Positions 1-11,875 of a DNA stretch of 64,000 nucleotides are shown here, one piece after another. The translations under genes were made by a program, and so were the position numbers. Each line of letters opens with the position of its first letter. The stretch's first letter is position 1. The notes under the pieces were generated by a model. The model had not been told where the DNA came from. It did no database searches and was given only the letters and a program-made list of their open reading frames with translations. Origin of the DNA: Amborella trichopoda (Eukaryota > Streptophyta > Magnoliopsida > Amborellales > Amborellaceae); contig NW_006500340.1 in the NCBI RefSeq assembly GCF_000471905.2, positions 227,731 to 291,730 on the forward strand. The letters are read 5' to 3'.

Positions 1-2
<2 letters not shown>

Positions 3-48
<46 letters not shown>
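3..48. repeat. (CT)n microsatellite
   Basis: An uninterrupted CT dinucleotide run opens the window. It is a plain simple-sequence repeat that continues to the window edge. Confidence 0.95.
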
Positions 49-51
<3 letters not shown>

Positions 52-59
52 GAAAATTA

Positions 60-480
60 GGGGGCACGCCCCACCTAGACGGAAACTTCTCTCTCTCACC
101 TTCAAAGAATGCCTAAGGGGGGCTCGACCCACTCTCTCCAACTCTTGGATCTCTCTATCCCATCTTGTGGTATTATGATTAAGGGTTTGGGGTGTAGTTA
201 AGGAGTTGCTATATCTTAAACTAGGTTATCAAAAGGGATTCACCTAGAGTTTGAGTTTTGTAATAAAATGATTTCATGTTCCATTGGTGTGGCTTGTTCA
301 AAATTTGCTTTCCCGATTGAAATTGAAGGTTGACCACTAGATCCCACGACATCGGAAGGTGGTGACTCGGTGTAAGGTGTAAGAAGCTTGGTTAAGGTAA
401 TCTTCAACACCTTATTTTGTTTCTTGCTTATTGTTTATTACTTTCTTTATTCCCAAGCATAGATTGTGTTTTTTCTTTTG
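60..480 (+). mobile_element. LTR-family repeat remnant, copy A
   Basis: This block aligns by eye over most of its length with the reverse complement of about 59560-59950. The shared words include 'ttcacctag', 'ttggtgtggctt' and 'ggtggtgactcg'. The second copy has a TATA-like box and a tRNA-Met-type primer-binding-like site beside it, so I infer that both are pieces of one LTR family. Here only the downstream part of the LTR is present. It is an old, diverged fossil, and any remaining element would lie left of the window. Confidence 0.45.
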
Positions 481-699
481 TTATTAAAAGAAAGGTTTTG
501 AATGGCTTCAAGTCCTTGAAATCCTAGTTGTATTATTTTCTTTGAAGTTGTTTTATTGTAAAAGGACTGCTTATAAGTGATCCAAGCCGAGAAGAAAACA
601 ATAATAATTGAAAAAGAAGAAGAAAAAAATAATAATACATACTCCGGCTAGATCATCGAGTCCTTCTTTCATATGCAACCGGAGCGTTATGTGATCGAT

Positions 700-1020
700 G
701 CATGCCAATAAAACCAGGGTTGAGACCAACTTTGCTTTTATAGGGCGAAATGTTGGGCGGTCAAGAAACAACATGCCTATAGGATGAGTGCAGCTAAGAT
801 GAGGGTGTTGAAATGGATGAGTGGCAAGATAATAAGAGATAGAATTCGAAATGAATACATTCGGGAGAACTTAAGGGTGGTTCTAATCAGCAATAAGATG
901 AGAGAAATGAGACTTAGATGGGCTGGCCATGTGCAACACATACCCAGTACACTTATTATAAGTTTCAAGTTAGTTCGAGTGAAAGGCTTTAAAAAAGCAA
1001 TAGGTAGACCCAATCTCTAG
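700..1020 (+). mobile_element. RTE-type LINE, C-terminal reverse-transcriptase fragment
   Basis: Translation around 784-1020 gives the typical C-terminal tail of plant RTE-like LINE polymerases: MRVLKWMSGK, then DRIRNEYIRENL, then MREMRLRWAGHVQ. Just upstream (about 719-780), in shifted frames, is the expected 'RP-LL' and 'W-VK-QH' stretch. The fragment has lost the rest of ORF2 and is frameshifted, so it is a dead LINE relic. A second copy of the family lies at 36590-37190. Confidence 0.75.
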
Positions 1021-2882
1021 GGCATCCAAACAACATTCACAAGCCGTTTCTATAGATGGGAGACCCAATTCCAGGAAACCAAATGGGGCCTAAGGTTTGA
1101 GAAAAAGAAGTCACGAATAGAAACACGAGAAGGTAATAGTACAGTGAAAAGGAATTGGAAGGAAATATATACAATAAGACTGTATTTTTGGATTTCATCA
1201 TCATTGTTAACTGTTATCATGAAATGGGGCGGTTGGCAACGTGTCATTGATTTGGACAAAGGATTAAAAATAAAATTTATCAAATATTGTGACACAATTC
1301 AATTTTCTTGAGTTCAAATCCAATAGCTAAAAGTAATTTTAACCTCCTTATACTGAAAGCGAATTGTCTCATAATATATTATTTTGAAAGAATTTTACTC
1401 AACATTCTTTACAACGAAACAACTGTGTCCACGATAAAGAAAGCATCGATTTTTAATAAAATATTGCTAATTTTTTGAGGCCATCAAGGTTCATCGAAGC
1501 CATAAAAGATTTATGAAAGTTATAAACTAAATGAAATTTGTAACTTTTTAAAATATTTAAAATTTTAAATCTTATGAAAACTTAAATTTTTAGGACTTTA
1601 CAAAGTTCTAAACATTGTAAGTATCATACAAATACATTTGAAGATGAAAAATAAAATATAGCAACGGATTACTTATTAAAAGGACATCGAAATTTACTAA
1701 TGCGATATTTTGCGGTAAGTAAAGGTAATTCACATTTTTTCTTCAAAGGTAGATGGATTTATGTTAATTTGTATTAATTTTTTTTTTTTTGAAAATCATT
1801 GAAACTCTAAAAACTAGTACAACCACTATGACGAGACTCAACCGATTTGGCCAAGTAACTCAGCCTCTCCAGGGCGGCTTTATATGAGTGTTTCTTCTGG
1901 TAAAGCTCTAAAGAGCTAGTTAAGCCTAGATAAGCATATGGCGTATAATGTGCTTCCTTTCATAACATTTTGAACACTTTAATAAATTGATACATGAATT
2001 TATTTTATCTCATTTATACGGTTAAGATCCATGTTTAATCCTCTTAATCAATGGGTAATTAAATTTATGCATATAACCACAGGTCCAAGAAAGAACAATT
2101 CACCTTTGGAATCTATTTATTAATGATTGCCCATATTTTTTATTGTTTTGCCATTTTTAGAGAATCTATGAGTTTGTCTTTTCGTTGAAATTACTTATAT
2201 AGTTAGGAAGAGAATAACTAACCTCCAAGAGAGAGTTACCGATTTTAAGTTGTTACTTTTTTTTAAAGACAAGTATAAGAAAATCCAATATTCATGGCTG
2301 TCAGGCTGAAAATATAAGTGATCTTGAGGGACTAATAAGAACAACTCTCTCTCTCTCTCTTTTTTAAAGTAACTCTCGTAGTAATCGTTCATTTTTCGTA
2401 GGTTATCTAAAGGTGCGGACTTTAGTTAAAATATAGAGTGAAAGGGTGGTAGTCCATGCATGCCTAAGTTGTAAGTTTCCCACTTATGACTTTAAAAACT
2501 AGGAGGCTATCATCCCCATTGAATTACTTACTCAAAAACAAAAAAAAATTCTATCGGAAGTAAAGTATTTCTTAACTGCCTTAAAAGACAATGTCTCGCT
2601 GCCCGAAATCAAAATTGGTAGTAATTGCCTTTAAAAAAACAATATCACGCTGCCCAAAATGGTTCTCCCATTTGTAGAACCCCTTTGAGGCGCGCACGCA
2701 TATGGAAGGATCAAGATCTCTCACCCACCTTACCTTTTCGTTTGAGGGAAGTACAGTATAAAAAACAATTTATATTTGGAAATTCATACGATAATTGCGT
2801 AAGATAGATATATTTTTCTTTCTTTTAGTTAACCATCTGGCGCGAATTGCGTCTCCCTCGGTGTGGGGTTATCGGATCTGAT
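1021..2882. other. Intergenic, AT-rich, no gene seen
   Basis: I see no supported coding region here. The sequence is AT-rich with homopolymer runs (for example near 1780 and 2250) and a short CT run near 2345. The right end abuts the 3' end of the minus-strand CP33-like gene. Confidence 0.6.
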
Positions 2883-4072
2883 CTACTTTAGTGTCGAAGA
2901 TGTAAATTGTGCTTTGGCAAAATCCAATCGCAGAGGCCGTCCCTCCACCTCCTGTCATTAAGAAACTACATTACATTTGCGAGCTTGCGGGCACAAAAGA
3001 TTGATGATGGAGAAGGTGTGTTGTTGTTGTCACTACGACTTACTGTTGCATTGAAGGTGGCAACGGCAGAGCAGGCCTGTTCTGCAGTTGCGAAGCTAAC
3101 AAAGCCAAAACCCCGGGACTTGTTGATGTTGCCCTGTTCATAGACAACCATGGCACCCAAGACGCCCTCCACCCCTCCCTTCATGAATGCCTCCTCCAAC
3201 TTCTCCGAAGTCACACTCCATGCCAAGTTCCCAACATACACCTTGTGGGGGCTGTCCACATACTTATTCACTCTCGTTCTTGTCCCCATCATCCTTGTCT
3301 CTCCTCCTCTCGGCACCTCCGGAAAATTCACTTTAAGTGTTCGCCCACCTAATTGCTGCATGCAAGCACACTTTCACTCAATCCGCTAAGCTTATTACTA
3401 CTACTACTACTACTTCGCTTATTACTACTACTGCTTCTCTTCTCTCCCAATATCAGTGATTCAGAGTTTTGGACAGAGATTAAAATCGTTCTTACTGATC
3501 CATGTAGCATCCTTATGGCGTTACTTGCATCTTCAGCAGTGGCCATCGTCACAAACCCGAAACCCCTGCTCCGGTCTGTCATGCGGTCATATACCACCTG
3601 CAAACTTAAAAGTAGTGAGAGAAAAAGCAGATAGATCGCAACACCCTATCGATGTCATGGCGAATTGGGGGAGTTTGAAAAGGAAGATGATGAAAGATTT
3701 CTGATTGCCAACCTCTACACGCTCAACAGTACCACATTCTTGTAAAAGTTGAGAGAGTTGGGGGGTGGTGACAGAGTATGGGAGGTTGCCAATGTATAGC
3801 CTCCTCCCATCCTCTGCCTGCCGTCGCATTTGCTGGAGGTGCTCATCTTCTTCTTCTTCCTCCACTACATTACCAATGTCGTCTTCATTCAATGACAGAG
3901 AAAGAGAAAGGGAAGAGGGAGCGGCAGTGAAGTTCAGGAAGGGGAATTTGCTTGCCCAAAGGGAGTTGTGTCGCAAGGACAAATTTGGGAGAAGAAGAAC
4001 GGTAGGCCTTTTGGAGGAGAGGTATTTGAGGTGAGTAGCAACCATAGAAGAGAGAGCAGTAGCTGCCGCCAT
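2883..4072 (-). CDS. CP33: Chloroplast 33 kDa-type ribonucleoprotein (two RRMs)
   Basis: This is a nuclear gene for a chloroplast RNA-binding protein of the cpRNP group, which binds and stabilises plastid transcripts and aids their processing. I read four exons on the minus strand: 4072-3713, 3597-3496, 3355-3044 and 2951-2883, giving 280 residues. The joins keep frame, with GT donors (the first, GTTGGC, is weak) and AG acceptors. The start is placed at MAAATALSSM because a Ser/Leu-rich transit-like region follows, then an acidic stretch (about residues 71-77). RRM1 (about 91-170) shows RNP2 LYIGNL and RNP1 RGFGFVTM. The linker KVNFPEVPRGGE is characteristic of CP33. RRM2 (about 185-275) shows VYVGNL and RGFGFVSF and is closed by the small last exon (EVEGRPLRLDFA). 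It is shorter than Arabidopsis CP33 (329 residues), mainly in the acidic and C-terminal parts. Assignment to CP33 rather than another cpRNP rests on the linker and is fairly secure. The exon structure is inferred and not supported by transcripts. Confidence 0.88.
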
Positions 4073-4139
4073 GGGAGTGAGATCAGTCCATGGAAGGAGG
4101 GAGGAAGGAATACAATAGAAAACACTATGGACCACATAT

Positions 4140-5085
4140 AAACGTTATCTCTTCACCATGGCCTCCCACCCCATTTTTACAATCTCTCTCCTCGTCTCTC
4201 TTTCAATTTCCGTCCCCACTCTCCCTTGTCCGCATTGTATCGTTAGAAGCGGTGGTTTTAAGAACGGATCGGTGCTTTGCTTCGAATCGGGTATTCCCAA
4301 AATCCATTCGGATTGGTAAATCGACATTTCAAATTTGAAATCGATCAATCGAATTCGGTCTTAAAAAAATTATTAAAAATGCTATTTTTTAGAAATCTAA
4401 TAAAAATGAAGGTACGACATTAATAACTTTTATTTTTTTGCATCAATATGCTAATATTGAGATATTTTTTCCCTATATGAAGATTCTCATCAAATATTTA
4501 TTAAAACCTAATTAAATACAATATTATACTTTGAAATTAAGTTATTAGTTTGTGTTTTATTATTTTATCAACATTTTACTAGACAAATAAGAATAAATTT
4601 GAAATTTATCTTATAATATAATCTAATTTACAACTATAGCAAAAAATAATACATTGCATAATTTATAATATAAATAAATTAATAAATAAAATATAAGATT
4701 TGATTATCAATGTAATTAGTATAATTATTAATTATCGTACTAAACATGATTCAAAAAAAAAGGTATGACCCTAATAAAAAATAAAACTAAAAGTTCATTA
4801 AGTACTTAGAAACTTAAAATCCTTTTTTTTTTTTTTTATAAATATTGATACATTATAAAGTGAAACATAATATTTTAGATCCTTTTTTATTGTTCAAAAA
4901 GAAAATATTTTAGATCCAAAAGTACTCCATAAGTAAGCTTTTTTACCTAAGGAATTAAATGTACATTGTGATCTTGCAGGTACGTGTGCTCTTTTTCACC
5001 ACTTGTGTCATGCGTGTCATGTACTTTAATATTTATGTCAATATATTTGTTTTCCTATTTAATATGTCAATATATTTGGCTCTTC
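4140..5085. other. AT-rich intergenic, upstream of CP33-like gene
   Basis: The first 200 bases or so are the likely promoter and 5' side of the CP33-like gene. I could not pick a clear TATA box. The rest (4340-4950) is very AT-rich with poly-T and poly-A runs and no recognisable coding sequence. Confidence 0.55.
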
Positions 5086-5089
5086 GAAA

Positions 5090-7209
5090 TAGCAGGACTT
5101 GGGATTTGGTAGAGTTGTCAAAGGGTACGAAAGCGATTGGCTGCAAGTAGGTGTTCAAAATCAATAAAGAGATTGATGGAAATAAGGAAAGGCATGAGAC
5201 AAGGCTAATGTATCAACTTTCTTGAAATTTTTGCATTGGTTGTCAAGTTAGACTTCATTAGGTTGGTGCTTGGGCTTGTTGCATTGCGTAATTTGGAACT
5301 TGAACAAATGGATGTAAAAACAACTTTTTTACATGGTAAACTTGAACAGGAAGTGTATATGCAACAATCGGAAGGATTTCTTGAAAAAGGAAAAAAAATG
5401 TTAATATGCAAGTTGAAAAAATTCATATATGGAGCAAGTATCAAAACAATGGTGTAATACTTTTAACATGTTCATTGGTCTTAGATACCAAAGTAGTGAA
5501 TACGACCATTGTGTTTATATGAAGTTTTTTTATGATGGTTCTTATTTAATCTTAATATTGTATGCTGATGATATGCTTTTGGCATGCAAGGATAAGGTTA
5601 GGATAGATAAGCTTCAGGGATCTTTGAGCAAGAGTTTTGAAATGAAAAATCTCGGGATGGCAAAACAAATACTTGGAATCGAAATCCAAAGACATTGACG
5701 GAGCGTGATTTTGTGACTTTCACAAAAGGGCTTTGTAGAAAAGATGCTTGATAAGTTTGGCATGAGCAAGGTAAAGCCAGTGGAGACTCGATTAGCTCCT
5801 CATTTCAAGTTGTCTTCCAAGCAAAGTCCAAAGATTGTGGATGCAAAAGAGAATATGGCTAAGGTGCCACATGCAAGTGTTGTAGGAAGCCCAATGTTTG
5901 TCATGGTGTGTATTAGATTGAACATAGCATATTTGGTTGGTATTTTGAGTCGATTTATGGTAAATCCTAGAAAAACTCATTAAGAAGGTACAAAATGGGT
6001 GCTTCGTTATTTGAGAGGCACGAGTGATTATGCCATGACATTTAATAAAGGTTCGAGGCATATTCAAAGCTATGTTGATACAAATTATGTCGATGATCTT
6101 GATAGAGGAAGATCAACTACCGGCTATGTTTGAAAATGGACCAGTAAGTTGGATGTCTAAGCTTCAATCATCGGTGATATTATCCACCACTGAGGCGAAA
6201 TACATGACAGCAACCGAAGCAAGCAAAGAAGCAGTTTGGCTTCAAGGCCTTATGGAAGAATTGGGTATCAAGTTTAAACTCATGGAAGTAATTTGTGATA
6301 ATATGAGTGCCATTAATTAAACCAAGAATATCATTTATCACACGATGACGAAGTACATACTAGTATGATATCATTATGTTCGACAAGTTGTTGAATAAGG
6401 GTTTGGTTCGGTTGGTGAAAGTTGGAACTAAGGAAAATGTGGCAGATATACTCTCGAAGAAGGTTCCGATAGAGAAGTTGGAATGACACCTAACTTCTCT
6501 AGCTTCATGAAGAAGTAAATAGGGGATTATTAGCAAGGCGAGTAGGAGATTGGCTATCAAGGAAGAGATTGTTAAATGGTGATAAAAAAATCACCTAACA
6601 TGCTTTTGTATTTTGCCAATTTGTTTGGGGGCTTTTTTGTCACTAAATTAAGTGACTTTTATCAAAGCAAAAAGGGGAATATAGAACATACGATTCACTC
6701 TTCTTTGGGTTTACTCTTCTCTCTCTCTAGAAAGATATTGGGGCTCTTTTGGTTGTGTGAGAAAGAGAAAGAGGTGAAGAAATATTTCTTGTTCAATTTT
6801 GGGAGAAATTGTATGAGATTATATTGCTCGTGTCCTTAAATCATTCGAAGTGAAACACATGGTAAATTGTGGTTTTGGGTGATTACAAGGAAAATATTTT
6901 GGTGAGGGATTTTATCAGATTTATCCATTGAGGTAACGTTGTATCCCTTTGTAAATTCCTTTTTGATAGAAGAAGTACTTGTCGGCTTGCCTGTGGACGT
7001 AGCTCCACGAGATGAATCACGTTAAATTCGTGTTGTCATTTATCTCTATCATTTTTTCTCATGTTTATGTTTCTATCTCTAATTTATTTTTCCTAAATTA
7101 TTGCACACGATCCTTGAGCTTATTATTAGATTATTGGTTTTACATATTCTGAGTGTATGATATTAGGTGATCGATTAAATTGGGGCTTCGGGTATTCGAA
7201 TCTCCAACA
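5090..7209 (+). mobile_element. Ty1/copia LTR retrotransposon fossil (RT and RNase H part plus 3' LTR)
   Basis: This is the back half of a copia polyprotein region. Recognisable parts in order are the reverse transcriptase (around 5300-5700, with QMDVKTTFLHG and the YADDM catalytic box), the connection region (around 5880-5980) and RNase H (around 6070-6480, with STTEAKY and EAVWLQGL). A probable 3' LTR follows. No 5' LTR, gag, protease or integrase was found, so it is a truncated relic. It is clearly broken, with at least several lesions, and looks old. Confidence 0.85.
6569..7209 (+). repeat. Probable 3' LTR of the copia fossil
   Basis: This block starts TGTTAAATGG just after the end of the RNase H region and ends CTCCAACA, so it has the TG...CA form of an LTR of about 640 bp. 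There is no second LTR in the window to confirm the borders, so the boundaries are inferred. Confidence 0.5.
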
Positions 7210-8125
7210 ATACGTACCGGGCTAAAAAGTGTACAACAATAAAGAATATAAAACGGTTTCCAAAACTACATCTAAAATAAAATTAAACAAAACACTATGA
7301 TGTTTAAAAAGTAGGAAAAAGATAAATTGGAAAAATCAATTTGTGATTAAGAATATTATAAAAATAATCTAGAAAAAAAGAAAAAAAAATAATAATGAGT
7401 ATGCGACGCCAAAATACTTTTAAATTTTTTTCCAGAATGATAGAAAACATTAAAAAAACAAATTACAAATTTTTTTTTTGAATTTTTTTATATTTCCTTT
7501 TAAGATCTTAAGTTTGACCACCAAAACCGGGCTTAATTGGACCCGCATAGTGGGCTGGTCCGAGTAACCTGGGTGGGTTTGGGTTGACCCACCAGTTTTT
7601 GCAAACAATGATTAGGAGTTTCTATTATATTGGATTTGGTTGAATTAACTAGGTTAAATATGGAGTCCTATTAATATTGGGAAGTACGTAGTTTTGATAA
7701 GGATAAATTTATGAAAAAAATTGAACTGAATCATATTTAAATATGATAATTATGGAGTGGTTCAAATCTATGAAAAAATTATGCGGAGGTACACCGGTCT
7801 AATATTTATATAGACTTGTGCTTTTTTATTATTTTATTTTTTTTTTTCTAATTTTGCCTCTCAATCTAATGTTAAAAATATCGAAATATTTTTTATTTTA
7901 TTTTTTTACATGTACAAACCTAACTAATATGGAAAACATCGGATCAGCCAATACCTCAATTTTTTTTAAAGTGCACGTAGACATCAGCCGGAAATTTCTA
8001 AGAGGGAAAATTTTAATCATTCCACCCTTCATCTCCGGCTTCAAAATTCGAAAAGCTGTTTTTAATCCACATCAGCCAGTTCCCATCTATTTAAAACCTC
8101 GTATCAAACCCTTTATGTCCATGGT
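7210..8125. other. AT-rich intergenic, nothing recognised
   Basis: The sequence is AT-rich with homopolymers. An open frame at 7818-8180 begins in a poly-T tract, has low-complexity composition and matches no family I know, so I do not call it a gene. Confidence 0.55.
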
Positions 8126-8293
8126 GGTCGGGGCCCTAATGTACCCTTACAAATCGTTAAATTTCGGAAAAATTTCGTGAAGTTGAAGAGCTTTAGTAGA
8201 CTTACCATTGGTCGGGGCCCTAATGTACCCTTAACAATCGTTAAATTTCGGAAAAATTTCGTGAAGTTGAAGAGCTTTAGTAGACTTACCATT
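8126..8293. repeat. Tandem duplication, 2 x 84 bp
   Basis: An 84-bp unit beginning 'ggtcggggccctaatgtacc' occurs at 8126 and again at 8210 with only one or two differences. The near identity points to a recent duplication. Confidence 0.92.
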
Positions 8294-8332
8294 TTAAAAA
8301 AGAGGATAACAAAAAACTTATATACTTCTCAT

Positions 8333-8795
8333 TATCTAACCGTCCATTCTGAATAGAGGGATAAGATTGTCCCAATGACAATGTCACGTCTCTATACTAT
8401 TTTATTTATTTTTTATTTTTATAAACTATTTTGATATCAAATTTTGGATGTCCAATCCTCTATTAAACTCACACTAACGAAAAAATATTAAAAAATATTT
8501 TCAATAAAATAAAATGACCAAAATACCTTCGAAAGTTTCAAATGGTATTTTGATCATTATATTTTATCGAAAAATTATTTTTAAATATTTTTTTATAGGT
8601 GCGTCCCAATGAGAAGATGACACGCATCAAATTTCATATTCATATGATTTGTATATAGAAAACTAAAAATAAAATACTTTAAGATGTCGGATCTAAAATC
8701 AAATAGTGAGTGGCTCTCTTGATCAAAATCGAACTGCTGGATGATAAGAGAAACATATATCTTTATGTTGTAGGGGAAATATAGAAACCTTTTCC
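8333..8795. repeat. Dispersed ~470-bp repeat, copy 1
   Basis: This block is collinear with 23560-24030 over almost its whole length, including the shared segments 'aataaaataaaatgacca' and 'tcaaatttcatattcata'. Near the ends are inverted motifs related to 'aaccgtcca' and 'ctggatga', as expected of a non-autonomous DNA element. It has no coding capacity. Confidence 0.75.
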
Positions 8796-8799
8796 TTTA

Positions 8800-9347
8800 C
8801 AAAAATAGAGAGTGCACATGGATAAAAAAAAGTTATTAAAAAAAATCACGGTCTAGTGAATCACCTAGAATACAATTTGGTATTAGTGGAAGAACTAGTT
8901 GGTAGCGGGGCGGTCCGAAGTTAGAGATATCAAAACCCTACTATTTGCTTTCGTTTTAGAAGTTTCATTAAAGAATTATAAGATGTTGGCCAGTCCAACA
9001 TCGGACAGGTACGTACACTTGAAAAAAAAAATAAAAAATGGTATGATGTTTTGTGAGGGTTAAAAAAAAACAAACACATGGACCTCCATGTAATATTTGC
9101 ATGAAATTGGCAATTTCCATACTAAATATGGCACGGGCTTAATTTTTCCTATAATTATTTAGCATTAAGTTTTATCTTCATAGGAAAGTTACAAATGGGC
9201 GGGTTTGAGGTGAGAATCGCATTCGGCACCAGCTTACAAGGCATTGCCTAGAGAGAGAGAGAGTTTAAAGCAAGGAATAAGGAATAGTTAGTTGAGTTGT
9301 TTTATAAACCTCTAAAAATCAGCGCACTCCTGGGGTGTTTTAAATGA
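8800..9347. other. Intergenic upstream of the Ole e 1-like gene
   Basis: No gene or clear repeat was recognised apart from short poly-A runs and a GA run near 9250. Confidence 0.5.
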
Positions 9348-9479
9348 GTGTGTTGCTTTAATCTCGGCGTTGAGAAAGGAGAACCAGGGTCTTGGTGTGT
9401 TGCTTTAATCTCGGCGTTGAGAAAGGAGAACCAGGGTCTTGGTGTGTTGCTTTAATCTCGGCGTTGAGAAAGGAGAACC
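9348..9479. repeat. Three tandem 47-bp repeats upstream of the pollen gene
   Basis: The unit beginning 'gtgttgctttaatctcggcg' starts at 9350, 9397 and 9444, giving a 47-bp period. Copies 1 and 2 are almost identical, and copy 3 diverges near its end. Each unit contains AGAAAGGAGAA, which includes the AGAAA word known from the tomato LAT52 pollen promoter. Any regulatory role is inference. The array lies about 260-390 bp before the start codon of the Ole e 1-like gene. Confidence 0.9.
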
Positions 9480-9584
9480 GCGTGAAAATTAAAGGTGGAT
9501 CTCTGTCTCTCATCTCATCTAATGTGGCAATAATAATGGGGTGAGGCCCACCGAAAAAGAAAAAGGGTTGGACAGGAGAGGAGG

Positions 9585-9656
9585 CACGTGGGTGAGCACC
9601 GACAGGAGACAGCACGGATACGTTGCAGGTTAACGCGGTGTAAAAGAGGTTATAAC
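9585..9656 (+). promoter_or_regulatory. G-box and TATA-like element of the Ole e 1-like gene
   Basis: A CACGTG G-box sits at 9585-9590, and a weak TATA-like 'ttataacc' lies near 9650, about 85 bp before the start codon. The spacing suits a core promoter, but neither site is proven. Confidence 0.4.
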
Positions 9657-9735
9657 CCCTTCCACCCCCAACCTCACCCTTGTTCTTCTCCTCTCCTTCC
9701 TTCCTTGCTGTGATTTTGAGAAAGCAAGAAACAAA

Positions 9736-10904
9736 ATGGCGAGGTCTCAGCTTCTCTCGGTGGCCGCTGTCCTCTTCTTGTTCTCCTCCGCATTAGGCAC
9801 CCCCACACCCAACTTTGAGGTAGAGGGCCGCGTCTACTGTGACACCTGCCGCGCCGGCTTCGAGACCTCCGCCACCACCTACATCAAAGGCATCCACTAT
9901 CCACTTCCTCTTTCTTTATCTCTCTCTCGATCATGCAGAGTTTTCATTTTGAGCACAAATAAAATCTATCATGGGTTTGTAAATAAGTTTTCTCATTCTT
10001 TTTGGCTCTTCTCTTACTAGTTTGGGCATCTGAATGAATGACTTTAGTTACCAAGGTTGAACAACCGGTTCGCATTGCATTTTATTTTTAATCGGCAAAT
10101 TTCACAAGAGATTTATTTGTTTTTAAAAGATCTATTGCCAAATAAAAAATAAAAAAAATTGATGCAAGCAGTCGCCGCCTGATCTTACTTCTTTATTCTT
10201 CAACGCTGATGTGATGTGGGTGTTTGTTGTCTAAATCACAGCAGATCTAACTTACAATATTTTCTTAAATCTTTATTTGATGTGGGTGTTAGTTGTCTAA
10301 ATCACAGCAGATCTAGTTTACAATATATTTTCTTAAATCTTTATTTGGAGCCACTCATCCGCCCACCACTACCTCATGATGGTGGTAGTGGTGGTGGTGG
10401 TGGTCTTAAATCGTGCAAGTGTACATTCAAAGAAACACAACTCTGATCCCCCATTAAACTGTACATGTTCTATCTATCTATACTCGATTTCTCTCTCGAG
10501 GGCGAGGGCGAGGGGGCGTTGGAGTTCAGCGAGTCGTTCCATTCCCTTATGTTTGATGGTGTGGTTGGTGATGACCAGGTTCTACGGTGCGTTTGGAGTG
10601 CAAGGACAGAGCAACCCACCAGCTGACCTACAGCATTGAAGGCGTCACCGATGCCACCGGCACCTACAGGCTCCCCGTGTCGGATGACAGGCAGCACGAG
10701 ATCTGTGAGGTAGTGGTGGTGAGCAGCCCGGAGGCAGGGTGTGGCAAGGCCATGTTGGGCAGGGAACGCGCTCGCGTTCTCCTCACCCACAACAACGGCA
10801 TCGTCTCCAACACCAGGTACGCCAATGCCCTCGCCTTCCTCAAGGACGAGCCCCTCCCCAGATGCGCCGAGCTCCTCAAGCTCTACAAGGAGAAGGAAGA
10901 GTAG
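9736..10904 (+). CDS. Pollen Ole e 1 allergen / LAT52-like secreted protein
   Basis: This gene encodes a small secreted Cys-rich protein of the Ole e 1 / LAT52 family, whose members act in pollen or as cell-wall-associated extracellular proteins. The exons are 9736-9889 and 10579-10904, giving 159 residues, close to LAT52 (161). Residues 1 to about 21 form a signal peptide (hydrophobic run LLSVAAVLFLFSSALG). The family signature EGRVYCDTCRAGFET follows (Cys35, Cys38), then VRLEC, HEICEV, EAGCGK and PLPRC, making the six family cysteines. The exon 2 acceptor is ...GACCAG. The only exon 1 donor that gives correct phase and alignment (YIKG-STVRLEC) is AAAG|GCATCC, so the 689-bp intron appears to be of the GC-AG type. 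The next GT donor (9940) has the wrong phase. The intron contains a near-duplicated stretch around 10215-10345. The reading frame looks intact, and which subfamily it belongs to is not clear. Confidence 0.9.
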
Positions 10905-11875
10905 ACCGACCGCAGTCCCCTAAATCCTCCCTCCTTCCCTATAAACAAAATACCATTAGGAGGATCTCTCTTCCTCCCTTCTCATTTTCATTTCCTTTCC
11001 CCATTCCCACATCCACCCACGAGGCAGAAGAACCCCTTTTTTTTTTCTTTTTTTTTGTTTCTTCTTTTATATGATAAATATGTTTCTCTTGATAAAAGAG
11101 TTGTTGTTTGACTGATTGGATGATCGCTTTCTACCCCGTTTTGCTTCTGTATTAATATATCTCTCCACTAATCTGGATCTTTTCTTTATTAATATCTCTC
11201 CACTAATCTGGATCTTTTCTACTAGAAACATTTTGGTGTTTCTGCCAGACAATGGCAGCGTGTGGATGGATAAAGGTGTGCTAATGGAAAATCAATCATC
11301 TGGAAATATGGATGTATAAATTGGAGAGGGACTTGGAGGATCCTAGTCTTCCAATAAGCAAAAACAAGATTTTGAATATTGTTAGCAGTCTTGAGTGCAA
11401 CCCTAATTTGGTTTCTTCTGAAATGATCATACATAAGAAGATCTCTCTTCGGATTGGGAGTATCCACCAACCAACACTGAGTGGTGGAAGAGTGGTTGAC
11501 GTGCATATAAACAGATTCTGCATCTCATCTCCACTTGATCCGTTGCAGGTTGATCGATACTCTCTATGGGGCATTTGAATATGGCTCTGAAGTTCTTTGT
11601 TTCCATGTGCTTGTAGAGCCCCACCAATCTGCAGCCTCTTTTCCTGATCCGAGGCTGATGATTTGTTCCATTAAGGCCTTCACAATGCAATATGAGATCA
11701 GTAACTTGCGATGAATACCCTGGTCAACTTTGTTTCTTTTTTTAGATCAACAATTTAGCCATATGAAATAGGTTAGGGGAATATGAATACATGAATATCA
11801 CTATATAGAAGTTCTCAAAGCATCCTGACGAGAAGAGAGGGTGTGTTAGTCAATTTGTAGTAAACCAGGAGCATG
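10905..11875. other. 3' flank of the Ole e 1-like gene, no further gene recognised
   Basis: A pyrimidine-rich 3' region with poly-T (11038-11057) follows the stop codon. A 35-bp tandem duplication, 'ctctccactaatctggatct', occurs at 11161 and 11196. Overlapping open frames at 11222-11690 on both strands match no family I recognise and lack typical coding character. Confidence 0.5.

Noticed and set aside
2907-4034. Plus-strand open frames across the CP33-like gene (for example 2907-3143, 3150-3389, 3765-4034)
   Set aside because: They are antisense shadows of the four minus-strand exons and have no family resemblance.
7818-8180. Open frame of 120 codons
   Set aside because: It starts in a poly-T tract, its 3' end falls in the 84-bp tandem repeat, and no domain is recognisable.
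11222-11690. Overlapping open frames on both strands near 11.2-11.7 kb
   Set aside because: No family match; neither strand shows coding bias, and both are short.
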